This document shows, piece by piece, positions 41,960 to 49,834 of a DNA stretch of 64,000 nt. The position numbers and the translations under genes are program-made. Source of the stretch: Actinacidiphila acididurans. GTDB lineage: Bacteria; Actinomycetota; Actinomycetes; Streptomycetales; Streptomycetaceae. The DNA lies in contig NZ_JADKYB010000005.1 in NCBI RefSeq assembly GCF_016918855.1, positions 434,001-498,000 of the forward strand, read 5' to 3'. Below the pieces are notes generated by a model, which saw only the letters and a program-made list of their open reading frames with translations, was not told the origin of the DNA and searched no databases. Position 1 is the first letter of the stretch. Every line of letters begins with the position of its first letter.

Positions 41960-42865
41960 ATGACCTATCCCGCTCAACCCGCGCTGCTGTCCGCGGCGCT
42001 GGCCGCGGCCGGCCGCGGCTGGCCCGTCATTCCACTGCGGCCCGGCGGCAAGGTCCCCGCGCTGCACGGCGAACGGCGCTGCCCCGGTACCGGCGACTGC
42101 ACCGGCGGGCACCGCACGTTCGAGCAGCGCGCCACCACCGATCCAGGCCGCATCGAACGCTGCTGGACGAGCGGCCCGTTCAACGTCGGCATCGCCACCG
42201 GCCCCGCCGGGCTGCTGGTGGTGGACCTGGACACGCTCAAGCCCAAGGACGAGAAGGGCACGCCTGACGGCGTGGAATCCTTCCTGGCGCTCTGCGAGCG
42301 CGCCGGAGAGGCCGTCCCCACCACCCGCACCATCCGGACCCCCTCCGGCGGACGGCATCTGTACTTCCTCGCCCCGAACGGGGCCCGGCTGGGCAACACC
42401 GCGGGCACCCTCGCCCGGAAGGTGGACACCCGGGCATGGGGCGGACAGGTCGTCGCCCCCGGCAGCACGACCCCACAAGGCCCGTACACGGTCCTGTACG
42501 ACCGGCCGGTTGCAAATCTACCCGAATGGCTCCAAAAGGCTCTGACGGCCCCTCAGAAGCCCGCAGTGACCCCGTTCCGGCCCACGGTCGTGCGGAACGC
42601 CTCGCGGTTGGCCGCGGTCGTCCTGGAACGGGAGACCGCGACCGTCGCGGGCACGGCCGAAGGCGGGCGGCAAGCCGAACTGCTGCGCGCGGTGCGGGCC
42701 GTGGGCCGGTTCGTGGCGTGGGGCGACCTCGACCGCACCGCCGTGGAAACGGCTTTTACCTGCGCGGGGGAGTCGGCGGGACTGCCGCCGGCCGAGTGCC
42801 GCGCCACGATCCGCAAGGCCCTGGACTACTCCATTCGCTCCGCCTGGCCCCGGGAGACGGCATGA
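41960..42865 (+). CDS. Bifunctional DNA primase/polymerase (prim-pol)
   Basis: The product is 301 residues. AAAGRGWPVIPLRPGGKVPA, FNVGIATGPAGLLVVDLDTL, IRTPSGGRHLYFLAPN and RAWGGQVVAPGST are the conserved blocks of prim-pol domains, with DLD as the metal-binding acidic motif. The C-terminal helices resemble a primase C-terminal region. ATG 41960 follows GGAGAA. It overlaps the DUF3631 gene by 4 bp. Prim-pol proteins start rolling or theta replication of one class of AICEs. Confidence 0.88.
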   Translation: MTYPAQPALLSAALAAAGRGWPVIPLRPGGKVPALHGERRCPGTGDCTGGHRTFEQRATTDPGRIERCWTSGPFNVGIATGPAGLLVVDLDTLKPKDEKGTPDGVESFLALCERAGEAVPTTRTIRTPSGGRHLYFLAPNGARLGNTAGTLARKVDTRAWGGQVVAPGSTTPQGPYTVLYDRPVANLPEWLQKALTAPQKPAVTPFRPTVVRNASRLAAVVLERETATVAGTAEGGRQAELLRAVRAVGRFVAWGDLDRTAVETAFTCAGESAGLPPAECRATIRKALDYSIRSAWPRETA

Positions 42866-44154
42866 CCACCCCCGACCCCCGCCCGCAGGGTAAAAGCCCC
42901 ATCGCACCCCCCGACCAGCCCCGCACCGCCGAACCGGCCGCGCTCCCCACCGGCCGTAGCGCGCCGAAGAACGCCGCCCGCAAGGGCGTCCCCTCTGCTG
43001 TTCGCCCTGGCCCCAGCAGCGACGGCGCGGCCCTGCTGGACGAGGTCGAAGCCTTCCACCGTCGCTTCAACGTCTTCCCTGCCGAAGCCGCCTATGTCGC
43101 CGTGGCCTTGTGGGACGCGCACGCGCACCTGCTCGACTGCTTCGACTCCACCCCCCGCATCGCCTTCCTCTCCCCCGAACCGGGGTCGGGCAAGTCCCGG
43201 GCCCTGGAGATCGTGGAGACCCTGGCGCCCCGGCCTATGGTGGCCGTCAACGCCTCCGCCGCCGCCCTGTTCCGTGCGGTCTCCGGCCCGGAGGGACGAC
43301 CGACGATCCTCTTCGACGAGATCGACACCGTATTCGGGCCCAAGGCAGGCGAGAACGAGGAACTGCGCGGGTTCCTCAATGCCGGGCACCGCCGGACCGG
43401 GGTCACCTACCGGTGCGTGGGCGACAGTCAGACCGTCACCCCCTTCCCCTCCTACGCCGCGGTGGCCGTCGCCGGACTCGGCTCCCTGCCCGACACGATC
43501 CTGACCCGCTCCGTCATCATCCGCATGCGCCGCCGCGCCCGTAACGAGCACGTGGAACCCTTCCGCGCCCGCCTGCACGAAGCCGAAGGCAACGCCCTGC
43601 GCGACCGCCTGGCCGCGTGGGCGGAGCAGGTGCGCGAGCAGGTACGCCAGACCTGGCCGCAGATGCCGGACGGCATCACCGACCGCCCCGCGGACGTGTG
43701 GGAACCCCTGCTCGCCGTCGCCGACGCGGCCGGCGGAACCTGGCCGCAGCGGGCCCGCGCCGCCTGCGTGGCCCTGGTGCGAGCAGCCCAGTCCACCGAC
43801 AAGCACAGCATCGGCATCCGGCTGCTGACCGACCTGCGCGACCACGTCCTTGTCGGCATCGACCGCCTGCCCACCATCGCCATCCTCGACCGGCTCAACG
43901 CCCTGGACGACGCCCCCTGGGCCGACCTGGACGGCAAGCCCCTGGACAACCGGCGCCTCTCACGGATGCTCGCCGAGTACATGACCGCCGACAACGAACC
44001 GATCCGCTCCCGCAACATCCGCACCAGCGGCGGCATCCTCAAGGGCTTCCACGCCGCGGACCTCGAAGACGCATGGGCCCGCTACTGCGCCCCCCGCAAG
44101 TCCGCTACAGCCGCTACGCCGCTACAACCCAGCTCAGACCACCTGAATCCGTAG
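42862..44154 (+). CDS. DUF3631-containing ATPase, replication partner
   Basis: The product is 430 residues. Walker A is SPEPGSGKSRAL and Walker B ILFDEIDTVF, followed by a sensor region (RRTGVTYRCVGDSQTVTPFP, SYAAVAVAGLGSLPDTILTR with the arginine of RSVIIRMRRR). DUF3631 occupies the C-terminal half (IRLLTDLRDHVLVGIDRLPT to GGILKGFHAADLEDAWARYC). It probably acts as helicase/initiator with prim-pol. Its last codons contain three iterons of the adjacent origin. Confidence 0.85.
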   Translation: MTTPDPRPQGKSPIAPPDQPRTAEPAALPTGRSAPKNAARKGVPSAVRPGPSSDGAALLDEVEAFHRRFNVFPAEAAYVAVALWDAHAHLLDCFDSTPRIAFLSPEPGSGKSRALEIVETLAPRPMVAVNASAAALFRAVSGPEGRPTILFDEIDTVFGPKAGENEELRGFLNAGHRRTGVTYRCVGDSQTVTPFPSYAAVAVAGLGSLPDTILTRSVIIRMRRRARNEHVEPFRARLHEAEGNALRDRLAAWAEQVREQVRQTWPQMPDGITDRPADVWEPLLAVADAAGGTWPQRARAACVALVRAAQSTDKHSIGIRLLTDLRDHVLVGIDRLPTIAILDRLNALDDAPWADLDGKPLDNRRLSRMLAEYMTADNEPIRSRNIRTSGGILKGFHAADLEDAWARYCAPRKSATAATPLQPSSDHLNP

Positions 44155-44280
44155 CGGCAACCCACGATGTAGCGGCTACACACCCGACCCCCGCAGTTGG
44201 CCGTAGCCGCTACATCCCACCCGTCCGCTACAAAAAACACACCGCTGACCTGCAATGTAGCGGCGTAGCGGATGTAGCGG
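44102..44280. repeat. Iteron array, probable AICE replication origin
   Basis: Ten copies of the 7-mer CCGCTAC/GTAGCGG occur in 179 bp: CCGCTAC at 44102, 44111, 44119, 44207 and 44225; GTAGCGG at 44151, 44169, 44257, 44265 and 44274. Three lie in the end of the DUF3631 gene. The short AT tract at 44231-44240 could be where the duplex opens. Position after the replication genes and before xis/int fits an initiator-bound origin. Confidence 0.75.
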
Positions 44281-44325
44281 ACTCCCCAGAGGGGTCCCAG
44301 TCCCGCTCACCTAGGAGCCACCTAC

Positions 44326-44526
44326 ATGAGCACCGCCACGGCACCCATGCCCCGTCTCCTCTACCGCCCCGAGGAAGCTGCGGAAGTTCTGGCCCTTGGT
44401 CGGTCGACCATCTACGAACTGATGGCCGCCGGCAACCTGCGCTTCGTCAAGTGCGGCCGGTCCCGCCGCATCCACCACACCGAGCTGGAGCGGTTCGCCG
44501 CCGCTCTCTCCGATCAGAGCCGCTAG
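44326..44526 (+). CDS. xis: Excisionase (Xis)
   Basis: This 66-residue MerR-type winged HTH reads LLYRPEEAAEVLALGRSTIY then ELMAAGNLRFVKCGRSRRIH and ends at the helix LERFAAAL. Directly upstream of int on the same strand, the pSAM2-like order. It would steer the integrase toward excision. GGAGCC precedes ATG 44326. Confidence 0.88.
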   Translation: MSTATAPMPRLLYRPEEAAEVLALGRSTIYELMAAGNLRFVKCGRSRRIHHTELERFAAALSDQSR

Positions 44527-44593
44527 TTCGCCAGCACACCACCGGGGGCGAGTCGAACAAGTCGGCTCGCCCCCGGTCCTTTCCGGAGGAACC

Positions 44594-45982
44594 GTGAGCC
44601 CCCGCAAGTCCAACATGGAATCGTCCATCTACCTCGGAAGTGACGGATGGTGGCACGGCCGCGTCACCATGGGAGTCAAGAGCGACGGCAGTCCCGACCG
44701 GCGCCACCGCCGGGCCAAGACCGAAGTTGAAATCAGGCGCAAGGTCAAGGAATTGGAGGCGTTGCGCGACAGGGGACGTGCCCCGAAGGCTGGTCGAAAG
44801 CCCACTGTGCAGAAGTGGATGGAGACCTACCTCACCGACATTGCCAGCCTCAAACTCCGCCCACGTTCGCTCGATGACTACTGGTCGAAGACCCGCAATG
44901 ACATCATCCCGGGTATCGGTCAGCACCGGCTCGACAAGCTGGAGCCTGAGCACCTTGAGCGGATGTATCGGGCGATGCTGGACGCCGGGCATGCACCGTC
45001 GCACGTCCTGAAGGTGCACCGCATTCTGTCGCGGGCCCTGAAAATCGCCCACCGCCGGCGGATGGTCGTTGAGAACGTGGCGACGCTCGTGGACCCGCCG
45101 AGTCTGGACGAGACCGAGGCGAATCCGTTCACGATCGAGGAGGCGAAAGCCTTCCTTGCCGCCGCGGTCAAGCGGCCAACCTACATGCGGTGGGTGGTCG
45201 GTGTCGGCATGGGATTCCGGCAGGGCGAATGCCTCGGTCTGCGCTGGTCGTATGTGGACCTGGAAGGGGAGTTGTTCCACCCGCAGTGGCAGCTTCAGCG
45301 ACTCACGTGGCGGCATGGCTGCGACGACCCGCACCAATGCGGAATGCGACTGCACCGCTTCGACCCCTGCCCGCAGGACTGCACCGTGCACAAGGGCTAC
45401 AAGCGTGGGTGTCCGAAGCCGTGCGCGAAGACGTGCACCAGGCACGCGAGCGCATGCCCGGACCGCAAAGACGGCGGTCTGACGTACACCCGACCCAAGA
45501 CGAAGAAGAGCAGGAACGCGGTACCGATCCCGCCGCCGTTCATCCCCTACCTGCGCGAGCACAGGGAGCAGCAGGAGGAAGCGAAGGCCGCCGCCGGGGA
45601 TGCCTGGCAGGAGTACGGCGCGGTGTTCACCCGGCCGGACGGCCGGCCACTGGACCCGCGACAGGACTGGGAGGAGTTCAAGGAACTCCTGGCCGAAGCG
45701 GGCATTGACGACCGGCGCCTGTACGACGGGAGCCGCCACACCGCCGGCACGATTCTGAACGAGCTGGGCGTGGACATCGTGACCATCATGGAGATCCTTC
45801 GGCACACCCAGATCACCCAGACCCGCAGGTACGTCCAGGGCCGGAACCACATGGCCAAGGCCGCCATGGATCGCATCGGGGAGACGGTCATCCCCCGGCC
45901 CCTCACGGCCCCCATTGAGACCAGAACTGAGACCACCGATAGCAAGGCGGACCGCGCACGCCGCCGCCGTCGCATCCGATGA
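44594..45982 (+). CDS. int: Tyrosine-family site-specific integrase with Cys-rich insert
   Basis: The product is 462 residues. The N-terminal arm-binding and core-binding domains (VQKWMETYLTDIASLKLRPR; HLERMYRAMLDAGHAPSHVL) lead to the catalytic domain with the first Arg in MGFRQGECLGLRW, the box DGSRHTAGTILNELG, then ILRHTQITQTRRYVQG with the nucleophilic Tyr. Between them, residues about 235-295 hold ten or more Cys/His (HGCDDPHQCGM, PCPQDCTVHKG, CPKPCAKTCTRH), an unusual metal-binding-type insert. GTG 44594 follows GGAGGA. It lies 45 bp before the tRNA-Thr att site that it presumably uses. Confidence 0.92.
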   Translation: MSPRKSNMESSIYLGSDGWWHGRVTMGVKSDGSPDRRHRRAKTEVEIRRKVKELEALRDRGRAPKAGRKPTVQKWMETYLTDIASLKLRPRSLDDYWSKTRNDIIPGIGQHRLDKLEPEHLERMYRAMLDAGHAPSHVLKVHRILSRALKIAHRRRMVVENVATLVDPPSLDETEANPFTIEEAKAFLAAAVKRPTYMRWVVGVGMGFRQGECLGLRWSYVDLEGELFHPQWQLQRLTWRHGCDDPHQCGMRLHRFDPCPQDCTVHKGYKRGCPKPCAKTCTRHASACPDRKDGGLTYTRPKTKKSRNAVPIPPPFIPYLREHREQQEEAKAAAGDAWQEYGAVFTRPDGRPLDPRQDWEEFKELLAEAGIDDRRLYDGSRHTAGTILNELGVDIVTIMEILRHTQITQTRRYVQGRNHMAKAAMDRIGETVIPRPLTAPIETRTETTDSKADRARRRRRIR

Positions 45983-45986
45983 ACGA

Positions 45987-46022
45987 GAAACCCCAGCTCA
46001 GAGCGATCTGAGCTGGGGTTTC
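45987..46022. terminator. Terminator between int and tRNA-Thr
   Basis: GAAACCCCAGCTCAG (45987-46001) and CTGAGCTGGGGTTTC (46008-46022) form a perfect 15-bp stem with a six-base loop, the strongest hairpin in the window, ending five bases before the att site. Confidence 0.9.
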
Positions 46023-46026
46023 GGGT

Positions 46027-46070
46027 GAGCCGCCTTCGGGATTCGAACCCGAGACCTACGCATTACGAGT
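46027..46070. repeat. attR: 44-bp repeat within tRNA-Thr
   Basis: This is identical to 30416-30459. It covers the T-arm, variable loop and the 3' side of the anticodon arm of the intact tRNA gene, so integration restores the tRNA. Confidence 0.9.
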
Positions 46071-46101
46071 GCGTTGCTCTGGCCAACTGAGCTAAGGCGG
46101 C
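46028..46101 (-). tRNA. tRNA-Thr (anticodon CGT)
   Basis: The 74-nt minus-strand sequence folds as a cloverleaf: acceptor GCCGCCT/AGGCGGC, D-stem GCTC/GAGC, anticodon stem ACGCA/TGCGT with loop CTCGTAA, T-stem TCGGG/CCCGA with loop TTCGAAT. Discriminator base T, CCA not encoded. It is the integration target for the AICE, and by inference for element 1. Confidence 0.95.
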
Positions 46102-46215
46102 TTGTTGCGGGGTGCGGCGGGGGCCGGTGCGTCCCGGGGGACGGCGGGTGGCAGCCGCAGCGGTGGAAAGTCTACAGGGTCGCGGGGGGTGGTCCGGACG
46201 GGGCGAGGGTCGGGG

Positions 46216-47784
46216 TCACGTGCAGTGCTTTCCGGCGGCCGGGACCGTGCCGGCGAGGAGGTAGGCGTTGACGGAGGAGTCGATGCAGTCGGAGCCGCGG
46301 GCGTAGGCGGTGTGGCCGTCGCCGACGTAGGTGAGGAGGTGGCCGCTGGAGAGTTGGTGGGCCAGGGAGACGGCCCAGGCGTAGGGGGTGGCGGGGTCGC
46401 GGGTGGTGCCGACGACCAGGATGGGGGCCGCGCCCTTGGCGGCGATGCGCTGGGGGCGGCCCGTGGCGGGGACCGGCCAGTAACCGCACACCAGGGAGGA
46501 CCAGGCCAGCGTGGTGCCGAAGTGGGGGGAGGCCGCGCGGAAGGAGGGGAGGGCGCGTTCGACGTCGGCCGGCGTGTGCAGGGCCGGGGGGAGGTCGAGG
46601 CAGTTCACGGCGGCATTGGCGTACATCAGATTGCTGTATTTTCCGCTGTTGTCCCGCTCGTAATAGCTGTCCGAGAGCTTGAGCAGCGGACCGCCGTCGC
46701 CTTGGTCCGCGCTGCTCAGCGCGGACCGCAGCGTCGGCCACGCCTCCTGGTCGTACATCGCCGCGATCACGCCCGTCGTTCCGAGCGCCTCGGTGAGCGG
46801 GCGCGACGTGCCCGTGGCCAGCGGGTGCGCGTCGAGCCTGCGGAACAGGTCGTCGAGGTTCTTGCCGGCCGCGTCAAGCGACGTGCCGAGCGGGCACCCG
46901 GACTGCTTCACGCAGTCCTTCGCGAACGCGGCGAACGCCACCTCGAACCCGCCCGCCTGCTGCCGGCTACCCTCCAGCGAACTCACCGAGGGGTCCATCG
47001 CGCCGTCCAGCACCAGCCGCCCGACCCGCTGCGGGAACAGCCCCGCGTAGGTCGCGCCGAGGAAGGTCCCGTACGACTTTCCGACGTACGTCAGCTTCGC
47101 GTCGCCGAGCAGCGCTCGCAGCACGTCCATGTCGCGCGCCGAATCGACCGTCGAGACATGCGCCAGCAGCTTCGCCGAGCGCTTCTCGCAGCCCGCCGCG
47201 AACGACTTGTCCGCGCTGGTCAGGTCCGTGATCTCGGCCGCTGTGTCGGGCGTCGTGTCGACCTCGGTGTACGCGTCCATCTGCCGATCGGACAAGCATT
47301 CCACCGGTGAACTGCGCGCCACCCCGCGCGGGTCGAGGCCGACCATGTCGTATCGGCTCGTGACGGCGGACGGGTAGCCGAGCGCCGCGTACTGCAGGTA
47401 GTCGATGGCGGAACCCCCCGGTCCGCCCGGGTTGACCAGCATCGATCCGAGGCGGCTGCCGGGACCGGCGGCCTTCTTGCGGGCCACCGAGAGCGTCAGG
47501 TCGTCGGCGGCGGACGGGTGGGCGTAGTCCAGCGGGACCTTCATCTTCGCGCACTGGAAGCCGGGCGCGCCGCAGTCCCGCCAGGAGAGTTTCTGGTGGT
47601 AGTACGGCGCCAGGTTCGCCGGACTTGCGGTCGGCAGCGGGGTCAGCGAGCCGGCCGACGCCGAGGGTACGGGCGAGGACGCCGCCGCGCCGTGCCCGCC
47701 TCCCCCGGTGGAACATGCGGACAGCAGCAGGCCGGTCACCGCGATCACGGTGGCGGGGATACGGAACAAGCGCGTGGCGTGCAT
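46216..47784 (-). CDS. Secreted lipoprotein, tripeptidyl-aminopeptidase-like alpha/beta hydrolase
   Basis: The product is 522 residues with a lipoprotein signal (VIAVTGLLLSACSTGGG, lipobox LSAC). GSMLVNPGGPGGSAIDYLQY is the oxyanion region, GKSYGTFLGATYAG holds the nucleophilic Ser, and VVGTTRDPATPYAWAVSLAH and VGDGHTAYARGSDC bring the Asp and His; the last part is the TAP-like C-terminal domain. It removes peptides from the N-termini of exported proteins or extracellular substrates. Confidence 0.9.
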   Translation of the reverse strand: MHATRLFRIPATVIAVTGLLLSACSTGGGGHGAAASSPVPSASAGSLTPLPTASPANLAPYYHQKLSWRDCGAPGFQCAKMKVPLDYAHPSAADDLTLSVARKKAAGPGSRLGSMLVNPGGPGGSAIDYLQYAALGYPSAVTSRYDMVGLDPRGVARSSPVECLSDRQMDAYTEVDTTPDTAAEITDLTSADKSFAAGCEKRSAKLLAHVSTVDSARDMDVLRALLGDAKLTYVGKSYGTFLGATYAGLFPQRVGRLVLDGAMDPSVSSLEGSRQQAGGFEVAFAAFAKDCVKQSGCPLGTSLDAAGKNLDDLFRRLDAHPLATGTSRPLTEALGTTGVIAAMYDQEAWPTLRSALSSADQGDGGPLLKLSDSYYERDNSGKYSNLMYANAAVNCLDLPPALHTPADVERALPSFRAASPHFGTTLAWSSLVCGYWPVPATGRPQRIAAKGAAPILVVGTTRDPATPYAWAVSLAHQLSSGHLLTYVGDGHTAYARGSDCIDSSVNAYLLAGTVPAAGKHCT

Positions 47785-47872
47785 CGGCGGCTCGGGTCCT
47801 CCCGTCGGGTGACTGCGAGCGTAACCGGCGCGGTGCGCCCACCCCGGAATGAGCTGTCCTCTTTCGGATGAT

Positions 47873-49036
47873 TTACGGGACTACGGTGGCCCCCTCACGA
47901 GTGACGGTCGGCTTCGGAGTGACGGCCAGCACATGGGGCGAGGCAGGGACGGTGGGCTGCGGCTGCGGTACGTCGGTGGGCCGGGTCCGCGGTACGGGCG
48001 CGGTGGTGGGTACGGGCTCGGTGGTGGGTACGGACGAGGCGGTCGGTACGGGTCCGGTGCCGGCCCCGCGCGCCGGTCCGTCGAGCTTCTCGGTGAGGAA
48101 GCCGGCGATCCGTACGAACAGTTCGCGGCGCTGCGCCACCCCGTCCAGGAGGCGCACCTCGGTGCCGTGCCGGTGCAGGGCGGTGCGCAGGGCGCGGGCC
48201 GAGGAGCCGGTGGTGTCCGGCTCGCCCGCCGGGAGGGCCAGGAGTACGGGGAGGCGCGGGCCGGGGGCGGGCGCCGGGGCCGCGCTCGGGTACGTACCGG
48301 AGACGCCGACCGCCGCGGCCCAGCCGGCCGAGTCGGCGAAGGCGTCGCGTACGGCGCAGGCGGCGCCCGGGCCGACGCCGAGCGCGGCCCGGGCGGTGGG
48401 GGCCGTCAGGGTGCGGTATCGGCGCGCGACCTCGGCCAGCACGGGTCCGGCGGGGCGCGCGCAGTCGGGCGGGGCCACCACGATGAAGGCGTCCGCGACC
48501 CGCCGCTCGACACCCAGGGCGAGACCGGCGTAAAGGTCGCCGTCAGCGGGCGCCGTGACGCGGGCCAGCACCACGGGGTACGCGACCCCGGCCGCACGCG
48601 GGGAGTCGTACCAGGGGGGCAACCACACCCTCGTGCCGTCCGGCAGCAAGTCCATGGTGCCGCCGGCCAGGTGGCCCAGGGTGCGCACCCGGGGCGGCGG
48701 AGGCGCGGGTTCCGGCGTCCGTGGCGGGGGCGGCGGCGGTACGGGCGTCCCGGTCCGGCTCTCCGCGGGTGCGGCCGTGGCGGCGGCCGGCCCCGCCTTC
48801 GCCCCGCCGTCGTCCCCCGTCCCCGCCCCGCTCACCAGCGTCCCCGCCAGCGCGGCCGCCACCAGCACCGCCCCACCGGCCGCCGCGGCCCGCGCCACGG
48901 TCCCCGCCCGGTCCTCGGCCAGCTCGTACGGCCGCCCAGCCCGCTCGTTCCGCCAGTACCGCACCGCCCGCCGCCCCAGCACCAGGGCCGCGGCGGCGGC
49001 CAGAACCAGCAGCGACATGAGCAAGGGCGCGATCAT
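47873..49036 (-). CDS. Membrane-anchored protein with hydrolase-like extracellular domain
   Basis: The product is about 387 residues. It has an N-terminal helix (IAPLLMSLLVLAAAAALVLG), a second one at about 52-70 (AAAAGGAVLVAAALAGTLVS), a Pro-rich linker (TGTPVPPPPPPRTPEPAPPP) and an extracellular region in which YPVVLARVTAP, VVAPPDCARPAG and VGVSGTYPSAAP resemble an esterase-type fold (GVSGTY around the nucleophile). A Thr/Pro-rich tail ends it. ATG 49036 is the first methionine before the helix; the ribosome site is weak. Confidence 0.6.
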   Translation of the reverse strand: MIAPLLMSLLVLAAAAALVLGRRAVRYWRNERAGRPYELAEDRAGTVARAAAAGGAVLVAAALAGTLVSGAGTGDDGGAKAGPAAATAAPAESRTGTPVPPPPPPRTPEPAPPPPRVRTLGHLAGGTMDLLPDGTRVWLPPWYDSPRAAGVAYPVVLARVTAPADGDLYAGLALGVERRVADAFIVVAPPDCARPAGPVLAEVARRYRTLTAPTARAALGVGPGAACAVRDAFADSAGWAAAVGVSGTYPSAAPAPAPGPRLPVLLALPAGEPDTTGSSARALRTALHRHGTEVRLLDGVAQRRELFVRIAGFLTEKLDGPARGAGTGPVPTASSVPTTEPVPTTAPVPRTRPTDVPQPQPTVPASPHVLAVTPKPTVTREGATVVP

Positions 49037-49834
49037 GGCCGCACCATGCAATGCCCCACCCTCCCACCCGGGGAACCCGGCCCCACGCCCTCCCTTCGAC
49101 CACCCGATCAGCGGTACGGCTTTCTCCCTGCCGGGAAGACCTGTGGCCGCTAGGAGGGGTGGGGTGACGGGGTAGGGCGCCGGGCCCGCCCGGCCGGGGC
49201 GGTGCAGGAACGGGTGGAGAGTGCGAGGGGGTCCGACGTGGGGCGGAGGGCAAGCGGTTTGCGTCAGCTGGACTGGGCTCGAGGTGGTGGGCGCGGGCAC
49301 GAGCGCGTATCGGCAGGCCCGCACCCGGGGCACCGTCCGCGCGGCCGGTGAGCGCAGGAAGTCAAAGGACGCGACCGCGGACCGCACCTCGTACCGGCGC
49401 CCCCGCGCCCGGCCACGAAAGGAAGCGAAGAACGGTAAAAGGCGCCAAGCCGCACCCGAGGAGCCCGCCCCGCCGATGCCTCGCCCAGGCTGCCTTCGAC
49501 CGCACCGGGACGGGCATCGAACCGGCACACCCGTAACGCCAGGCGCGAGTAACCCCCTGTCGCAGCAACGCAGGTACGCCTCTCGGCCGTGACACGCGGC
49601 GCACCACAAGCCGTAGTAGCCCCGAGGCAGGCCCGGACGGCAGGCGTCGCAAGCCAACAAGGCACACCCCGCAACCAGCGCCCCGGCCGCAAGCCAGTGG
49701 GCACCAGCGCCCCCAGCCACAAACCCAAAGCGCCGAGTCGGCAGAGACCCCCTGGCCACAGGCCGGGAACCGCCCCCGACTCGCACCCACCCCCACCGGC
49801 CCGCCCCCTCAAGGGCGCCCCGCAAAAAGAACGT
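49037..49834. other. Intergenic stretch, no gene seen
   Basis: These 800 bases between the membrane-protein gene and holB have open frames only as shadows, of low-complexity composition and without ribosome sites. I see no strong hairpin or repeat. Confidence 0.4.

Larger units (their letters stand above)
30416..46070. mobile_element. Actinomycete integrative and conjugative element (AICE) at tRNA-Thr
   Basis: Two 44-bp repeats of the tRNA-Thr 3' half bound about 15.6 kb. The content is the complete AICE set: GntR-type control genes, Spd-like spread proteins, an FtsK-like TraB translocase for double-stranded DNA transfer, prim-pol and DUF3631 replication proteins, an iteron array, excisionase and an intact tyrosine integrase directly before the right att site. 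No gene in it appears broken, so it may still excise. It lies in tandem with element 1, whose right att copy is its left att copy. Confidence 0.85.

Noticed and set aside
44102-44280. CRISPR-like array
   Set aside because: The 7-bp units occur in both orientations with irregular spacing and no spacer structure or cas genes; iterons explain them better.
49037-49834. Open frames on both strands before holB
   Set aside because: They have Arg/Pro/Ala-rich composition, no start signals and no recognisable domain; typical noise in high-GC DNA.
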